Shown piece by piece: positions 59,659-64,000 of a stretch of 64,000 nucleotides of DNA. The translations under genes were made by a program, and so were the position numbers. The notes below the pieces were generated by a model that made no database searches, was not told the DNA's origin, and saw only the letters and a program-made list of their open reading frames with translations. This DNA comes from a virus, in the IMG/VR virus record IMGVR_UViG_3300023109_000014, positions 18,462 through 82,461 of that record. One strand, 5' to 3'. The stretch's first letter is position 1. Each line of letters begins with the position of its first letter.

Positions 59659-61265
59659 TGGCAATATTTTATCAATATTTTGATACTCCTTGTACTGGGA
59701 GTTACTTTGATTATACATTTGATATTGGACCTTTTAAGGATTATGCTGCGTCACAATTAGAGGAGGATTTTTCTTCTAATTTTGAACCCGTAAGTCATAG
59801 GAATCTAGCTTTTGGGTTTGTGAATATTCCAACTGGATATTTAAAAGTTATGGATAGAGATGAGGATTCAGGCTCTGCAGTTATTAAGGATTTTCCTACG
59901 GGAGAATATTATGATTGGGTTAATGGTAATGAATATAAACCTTATTACAGTAATAATTCTGGCTTGGAAACTTCTACTTTTGAAGATATGAGAAAAACAT
60001 TTATCTTGGATCCACGCTTAGATGAAAAACAAATACTTTCTGAGTTAGATTTTATAACTTTTTTTACTGGGGTTAATTGTAGGTTATATGACCAAGATAA
60101 TAATTATGTGTTTTCATATTCCGAAGAAGTTCAAGGTCCAATTAGTATACATGGTAACGTGTTTGAATATAATCAAAATTATTCTATAAATTCTCTGCCA
60201 GTTAATTCCAATGTTAGCAGGGGTTGTAGTAATCACGGGCATGTATCTGGGCTATTTTTTACAAGGTCTGATTTTGAATATAGTACTAGCGTAAGAAGTC
60301 ATGTTAATCTTGATAAATGGACTCCTGCGAATATGGATGATAAGGTATGGTTTAATGAATCAGGTCTATTTCCTTCGCATGTAGATTTACAGGGTAATCA
60401 TTATCCTCAATGGATTGCTAACTCTAGTATTACTGGGGAATATATCAACGATCAAATACTTTATTTAACAAGCGGTAATCGAAACAGTCCCGTGGATCTT
60501 AGAAATTTTCTTGCAGAAGGTTCTACAATAGTTCCAGAAACTGTTTACGAAATCTCTCAAGAAAAATCATGCAAAATGACCAGCGGTTTAAAAAGTGATA
60601 ACTGGGATAATATAACTGCTTGGAGGGGAGAAAATCTTTCTATAAATCTTGGAGAAACTCTGACTCCGCAATTAGGTTTAGTTATGTTAGTTAAGGTTGA
60701 TTCTTCGAGTGATGCTTCTACATATTTTAATGCTACGAGTGACAATAATGACCTTTTGTTTCTCGGCCAAAAAGGTTTAGCTAATAATTTACAAATTGAT
60801 TTTGGGGTAAATGGGGATGATTATGAATTTGATTTTAGTTTTGCTGGAACAAAATCCAAGACCCCTTTAGTTGTGAGTGATAACGATTGGCACATTTTAC
60901 ATTGGATTTATGACGAATTTTCTACTATGTTAAATAGTTGGCTTGATGGCACCAGAGTCGGAAGTGAACTTATAAACGTAAGTGAAACGCTTCCTACTGG
61001 TTTTAATTGTAATTTACAAAACCAATCTTTTATAGAAGTTGCCGAATTATTAATATACCCTCAACAGAGAACTGATGTCGAACTTTTTGATATGGAAAAA
61101 AACTATTTCATAGAGGGGTACTTATCTCATAAATGGAATTTAGATTTATTAAGCGCTAGTCATCCTTTTTACCATGGTTATCCTGCTAATTTAAAAGCGG
61201 GAATGAAGGGAGGGCCTTTAGAGCATTTATATACTGCAACAATCTCTAACCTAACTCATTTTTAA
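59658..61265 (+). CDS. LamG-like receptor-binding tail protein
   Basis: This encodes 535 residues. The C-terminal 220 have the concanavalin A-like (LamG) pattern: LGLVMLVKVDSSSDASTYFN, NDWHILHWIYDEFSTMLNSW, and then AELLIYPQQRTDVE. It ends in the characteristic EGYLSHKWNLDLL followed by HPFYHGYP, the closing signature of many bacterial LamG domains. The N-terminal half is beta-rich and unrecognised. It is the last gene of the long + strand block and shares a four-base TTAA overlap with the minus-strand gene. I infer glycan or receptor binding. Confidence 0.6.
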   Translation: MAIFYQYFDTPCTGSYFDYTFDIGPFKDYAASQLEEDFSSNFEPVSHRNLAFGFVNIPTGYLKVMDRDEDSGSAVIKDFPTGEYYDWVNGNEYKPYYSNNSGLETSTFEDMRKTFILDPRLDEKQILSELDFITFFTGVNCRLYDQDNNYVFSYSEEVQGPISIHGNVFEYNQNYSINSLPVNSNVSRGCSNHGHVSGLFFTRSDFEYSTSVRSHVNLDKWTPANMDDKVWFNESGLFPSHVDLQGNHYPQWIANSSITGEYINDQILYLTSGNRNSPVDLRNFLAEGSTIVPETVYEISQEKSCKMTSGLKSDNWDNITAWRGENLSINLGETLTPQLGLVMLVKVDSSSDASTYFNATSDNNDLLFLGQKGLANNLQIDFGVNGDDYEFDFSFAGTKSKTPLVVSDNDWHILHWIYDEFSTMLNSWLDGTRVGSELINVSETLPTGFNCNLQNQSFIEVAELLIYPQQRTDVELFDMEKNYFIEGYLSHKWNLDLLSASHPFYHGYPANLKAGMKGGPLEHLYTATISNLTHF

Positions 61266-61489
61266 TTTTTAGGATTCATTACATCTTTATATTCTAAGTT
61301 TTTTAATATATCAGCTAATAATCTAGAATATTTTGTTTTCATTCTTCTTCTTTTACAACTGGTGCATCCTGGTCCTTGAATTGAATTATTAAAGTCTTGC
61401 CAAAGCTTATCACACTCCTTGAAAGATAAATGCTTGCATCCTTGAGAGAAAAACTGTCTACTGATTTTATAAGAGTCGTACTGTTCCAT
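61262..61489 (-). CDS. Small Cys-containing protein at the end of the fibre operon
   Basis: This encodes 75 residues, basic and helical. Cysteines are at 18, 26 and 42, with 45 in a CTSCKRRRMK segment, so a metal site or disulfide is possible. It starts two bases after the stop of the membrane-protein gene, implying one operon. Its stop codon TAA (minus) overlaps the stop of the preceding + strand gene at TTAA 61262-61265, so the two transcription units converge with no spacer. Function unknown. Confidence 0.5.
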   Translation of the reverse strand: MEQYDSYKISRQFFSQGCKHLSFKECDKLWQDFNNSIQGPGCTSCKRRRMKTKYSRLLADILKNLEYKDVMNPKN

Positions 61490-61491
61490 TG

Positions 61492-61830
61492 TTATTCGAA
61501 TTTTTTAAAAAAATAAAATATAAATACTGGCCAAGAAAGAGCGCAGATTGGTATATACCATAGTGAAAAATTATTTAAATAAGTTATTAGTATTGAAAGA
61601 AAAATAGATAACCAAAATCCTAAGCATAACGGACAAAAAAGTAACTCTGATAATTTTGGATGTTTTTGAGAAATCATTAAAGCTAAGTCATCTATTGTGT
61701 CAAAGCTTTCATCTTTATATATCCATCCTATTGCATGAATACTAATAAAGGAAAAGTTCCATATAGTTATCATGCCTGAAGAGATTAACCCTCCCATAAT
61801 AAAGAATAAAATTTCTATTGAGTAGTCCAT
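61492..61830 (-). CDS. Integral membrane protein with CPLCLGFW motif
   Basis: This encodes 112 residues with three predicted membrane segments at about 5-30, 66-86 and 90-108. FCPLCLGFW (residues 65-73) has paired cysteines and is reminiscent of DUF1360-like membrane proteins of bacteria and phages, though this is a resemblance rather than a certain match. It begins immediately at the stop of the cyclophilin gene (TAG followed by ATG). Its place beside tail-fibre genes leaves a holin-like or envelope role possible, but unproven. Confidence 0.5.
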   Translation of the reverse strand: MDYSIEILFFIMGGLISSGMITIWNFSFISIHAIGWIYKDESFDTIDDLALMISQKHPKLSELLFCPLCLGFWLSIFLSILITYLNNFSLWYIPICALSWPVFIFYFFKKFE

Positions 61831-62670
61831 CTAAATCTCTTGATACTCGACGGGTCTATCAATCTTTATTTCGCTATTTTGCGTAAATTTTTTAAGCATG
61901 TCTTCCGCTGCATTATTTGCTTTTTTTTGAAGTTTAGTTTTTTCAATTCTTTTTTGTTCGTTCTTTTCGATAACTTGTTTAGCTTCTTTGCTTTCAGAGT
62001 CTGACCCGAAACTTGCGCTAATTAGGTCTGCGGCCTGCGCTCCTTCTTCAAGTAACTTTACGTAAATTTCTTTATTGTTTTTGTCTTCAGATTCTTCTTG
62101 ATTTTTTAAAGACAGGTATTCTTCAAAAGCTTTGGAAGATTTAAACTCTTCATCTAGCCACACTGATTTGATAACTATTTCTGATAGAGGGTTTTCTGCA
62201 TGAGCTTCTCTTTTTGAAATTTTAGATACTACCTCCATACCTTTTGATACATAACCAAAAATCGTATAACCTGGCTTCTCTGAGCTTGGGTTAGAGTTCC
62301 AGTTGTCGCTCAGGTTTATAAAAAACTGAGTTCTTGCGCTATCTGGCAATCTGTTTCTCGCCATTCCTATTGTTCCAGCCATATTCGATAAGCCGTTGAA
62401 TGATTCATTTTCAATTGTTGGATAATTTAAACAATCATTTGCTTCGTTATGTTTATCTAAAACATCATGCCCGCCGCCTTGAATAATATAATCTGGCATT
62501 ACCCTGTGGAATATTTTGTTTACATAAAAATCATCTATAATTAAATCAATGAATCTACTTACTGAAAGGGGTGATCTCCATGCATCAAGCATAACATCAA
62601 AACCTCCATCATTAGTATCTATTCTTGCTTTAATTAAGTGTTGTTGTTTAATTAATTCTTGTCGATTCAT
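61831..62670 (-). CDS. Cyclophilin-type peptidyl-prolyl isomerase
   Basis: This encodes 279 residues. Residues about 12-180 are a cyclophilin domain: FHRVMPDYIIQGGG (54-67, with the catalytic Arg56), GTIGMARNRLPDSARTQFFI (99-118) and PGYTIFGYVSKGM (133-145). The set matches bacterial prolyl isomerases, so activity is likely; the classical Trp and His positions are replaced as in many bacterial homologues. Residues about 180-279 are a charged helical extension, probably coiled coil. It lies 25 bases after the collagen-like gene, suggesting it isomerises prolines in that fibre or in other virion proteins. A phage-encoded cyclophilin is unusual. Confidence 0.9.
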   Translation of the reverse strand: MNRQELIKQQHLIKARIDTNDGGFDVMLDAWRSPLSVSRFIDLIIDDFYVNKIFHRVMPDYIIQGGGHDVLDKHNEANDCLNYPTIENESFNGLSNMAGTIGMARNRLPDSARTQFFINLSDNWNSNPSSEKPGYTIFGYVSKGMEVVSKISKREAHAENPLSEIVIKSVWLDEEFKSSKAFEEYLSLKNQEESEDKNNKEIYVKLLEEGAQAADLISASFGSDSESKEAKQVIEKNEQKRIEKTKLQKKANNAAEDMLKKFTQNSEIKIDRPVEYQEI

Positions 62671-62675
62671 AGTAA

Positions 62676-62681
62676 ATAATA
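62676..62681 (-). promoter_or_regulatory. Possible leaderless -10 element of the cyclophilin gene
   Basis: On the minus strand TATTAT is followed by TTACT and then the cyclophilin ATG, matching the five-base gap seen at the + strand GTGTAT promoters. The GTG part is not present. In this AT-rich region it could occur by chance, so it is listed with low confidence. Confidence 0.3.
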
Positions 62682-62695
62682 CTATCGTTTTGGTT

Positions 62696-64000
62696 TTAAT
62701 TTTCTACTATAAAATCTTTTTTACCGATTGTCTTCCAGAAGTTTTCATTCTTTTCGAATTCATCTTTTGATTTTTCAATTAACCTATGATTTCTGAAACC
62801 TAGTCTTGTACCCATTATTAAAAAGTTTATTTTTGAAAAAGTAAATAAATCAAGATCTTCTTTTTTGCATTTAATTAATACTTTTAATTGGTGTTGCTCG
62901 TTATTTGAATTGCTTGAGCCTATTTCTTTGAGGGTGATTTTTTCACTAATAATGTCAAACGCGATTATAATTGGTTGATTGCATGTATAAGACATTACTT
63001 CTATAGAATTTTTCTCGCAAGACTCTACGAAAATTGGGTCTATTTTGAATTCAATGTATTTATCTCCTTTGTTTTGAATAGATATGTTATCGAAAAATAA
63101 AACCTCTGGAGACTCTACGCAAGATAAAGCTCTGAATCCATAATTTTCAGTTTCTATTACGCAGCTTTTTGAACCTGGAGGGCCTGGAGGTCCTTGCGGC
63201 CCATTACCTCCACCTGGAGTTCCTGGAGTTCCATCAGTTCCTGGAGTTCCATCAGTTCCATCAGTTCCTGAAGTTCCATCAGTTCCTGGAGTTCCATCAT
63301 TTCCTGGAGTTCCGTCAATTCCGTTAATTCCGTCAATTCCGTTAATTCCGTCAATTCCGTCATTTCCTGGAGTTCCTGGATCTCCGTCAACTCCTTTGTC
63401 TCCGTCAATTCCTTTATCTCCGTCAATTCCTTTGTCTCCGTCAATTCCTTTGTCTCCGTCAATTCCTTTGTCTCCGTCAACTCCTGGAGTTCCATCAGTT
63501 CCTGGAGTTCCATCAGTTCCTGGAGTTCCATCAGTTCCGTGAGTTCCATCAGTTCCGTGAGTTCCATCAGTTCCGTGAGTTCCTGGAGTTCCATCAGTTC
63601 CTGGAGTTCCATCAGTTCCGTGAGTTCCATCAGTTCCTGGAGTTCCATCAGTTCCTGGAGTTCCATCAGTTCCGTGAGTTCCATCAGTTCCGTGAGTTCC
63701 ATCAGTTCCGTGAGTTCCATCAGTTCCATCAGTTCCGTGAGTTCCATCAGTTCCATCAGTTCCGTGAGTTCCATCGGTTCCGTGAGTTCCATCGGTTCCG
63801 TGAGTTCCTGGAGTTCCATCAGTTCCGTGAGTTCCATCAGTTCCATCAGTTCCATCAGTTCCTTGAGTTCCATCAGTTCCTGGAGTTCCATCAGTTCCTG
63901 GAGTTCCATCAGTTCCGTGAGTTCCATCAGTTCCGTGAGTTCCATCAGTTCCGTGAGTTCCATCAGTTCCGTGAGTTCCATCAGTTCCATCAGTTCCGTG
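62696..64000 (-). CDS. Collagen-like fibre protein, 5' end beyond the window
   Basis: On the minus strand the true frame is Gly-X-Y. It enters from the right edge and runs without a stop to TAA at 62696-62698, giving at least 434 residues. About 92 Gly-X-Y triplets come first (GTD, GTP, GTH, GID, GDK, GIN), with one break in register (GGG-N) just before GPQGPPGPPGSK. A unique 156-residue C-terminus with several Cys follows, and there is no membrane anchor. Collagen-like repeats form triple-helical rods in phage fibres; the C-terminus could be a knob or trimerising head. The cyclophilin gene follows closely. A shorter frame at 62696-62995 is just its C-terminus. Confidence 0.85.
   Translation of the reverse strand, partial: HGTDGTDGTHGTDGTHGTDGTHGTDGTHGTDGTPGTDGTPGTDGTQGTDGTDGTDGTHGTDGTPGTHGTDGTHGTDGTHGTDGTDGTHGTDGTDGTHGTDGTHGTDGTHGTDGTPGTDGTPGTDGTHGTDGTPGTDGTPGTHGTDGTHGTDGTHGTDGTPGTDGTPGTDGTPGVDGDKGIDGDKGIDGDKGIDGDKGIDGDKGVDGDPGTPGNDGIDGINGIDGINGIDGTPGNDGTPGTDGTSGTDGTDGTPGTDGTPGTPGGGNGPQGPPGPPGSKSCVIETENYGFRALSCVESPEVLFFDNISIQNKGDKYIEFKIDPIFVESCEKNSIEVMSYTCNQPIIIAFDIISEKITLKEIGSSNSNNEQHQLKVLIKCKKEDLDLFTFSKINFLIMGTRLGFRNHRLIEKSKDEFEKNENFWKTIGKKDFIVEN
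63167..64000 (-). repeat. Gly-X-Y tandem repeat region of the collagen-like gene
   Basis: Tandem 9- and 18-base units encode Gly-Thr-Asp, Gly-Thr-Pro, Gly-Thr-His, Gly-Ile-Asp and Gly-Asp-Lys. A block of GDK/GID units (about 63380-63480) and a GIN/GID block (about 63310-63365) interrupt the GTD/GTP/GTH units. All unit lengths are multiples of three. A second frame on the same strand is also open throughout because of the repeat, but it only spells Met/Thr-Glu-Leu triplets and is a shadow. Confidence 0.95.

Noticed and set aside
62696-62995. A separate 99-residue gene on the minus strand
   Set aside because: The same frame is open further upstream through a Cys-containing region into the Gly-X-Y repeat, so the ATG is internal and this is the C-terminus of the collagen-like protein.
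63157-63990. Open frame of 277 codons on the minus strand spelling Met/Thr-Glu-Leu repeats
   Set aside because: It is a frame shadow of the Gly-X-Y repeat. The Gly frame is open across the same interval and continues into a unique C-terminus, so only that frame is the gene.
63167-64000. CRISPR array
   Set aside because: The repeats are contiguous coding triplets without unique spacers and of variable length, consistent with a collagen-like gene.

Overview
The window is a stretch of an AT-rich double-stranded DNA phage genome of the tailed (Caudoviricetes) type. It carries the DNA-packaging, head, neck and tail genes in the usual late-gene order. There is no tail-sheath gene between the capsid gene and the tape measure, so the virion is most likely a siphovirus with a long flexible tail. 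No tRNA, rRNA, CRISPR array or insertion sequence was seen, and no gap between genes exceeds about 140 bases. The host cannot be named. Most genes lack a good Shine-Dalgarno site, and many starts sit within a few bases of a -10-like hexamer or an upstream stop codon. That would fit an SD-poor host such as Bacteroidota, but it is only a hint.

Left to right on the + strand: 1-5086 is a packaging block (end of an unknown gene, zinc-ribbon protein, sigma-like protein with a Cys cluster, possible small terminase, zinc-finger/ERCC4 nuclease, large terminase). 5140-10735 is the head block (portal, small protein, protease-scaffold, probable decoration protein, major capsid protein), ending in a strong terminator. 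10853-13792 is the neck block (SAP-like protein and four connector or completion candidates). 13878-16864 holds three consecutive tail-tube-like genes. 16922-18881 holds two tail assembly chaperone candidates. 18917-50230 is one uninterrupted 10,437-codon tape measure gene, about half of the window. 50232-61265 holds six tail-tip genes: two Cys-rich paralogues, a small protein, two lectin-like proteins and a hub candidate. 61262-64000 is on the minus strand: a collagen-like fibre gene entering from the right edge, a cyclophilin, a membrane protein and a small Cys protein.

The exceptional object is the tape measure. Its N-terminus is a TP901-type core. Residues about 559-5114 are punctuated by roughly 27 copies of a short motif of the form (S/A)xG-(aromatic/aliphatic)-(V/I)-P-N-F. 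The stretches between motifs look like independent globular modules. Recognisable ones are two PD-(D/E)XK-nuclease-like modules, a HAD phosphatase, a full-length tRNA-nucleotidyltransferase/poly(A)-polymerase with HD domain, and an ADP-ribosyltransferase-like module. Several others are not recognisable. The distal half lacks the motif and looks rod-like, with a glycine-zipper hydrophobic segment and EF-hand loops. Because tape measures travel into the host envelope or cell during infection, the gene may be both a ruler and a carrier of RNA- and DNA-modifying effectors.

Regulation: four genes share exactly GTGTAT-N8-ATG upstream, predicting leaderless late transcripts, and two further genes carry the GTGTA core at other spacing. 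Two intrinsic terminators are each followed closely by one of these promoters. A collagen-like fibre gene next to a prolyl isomerase suggests a dedicated folding partner.
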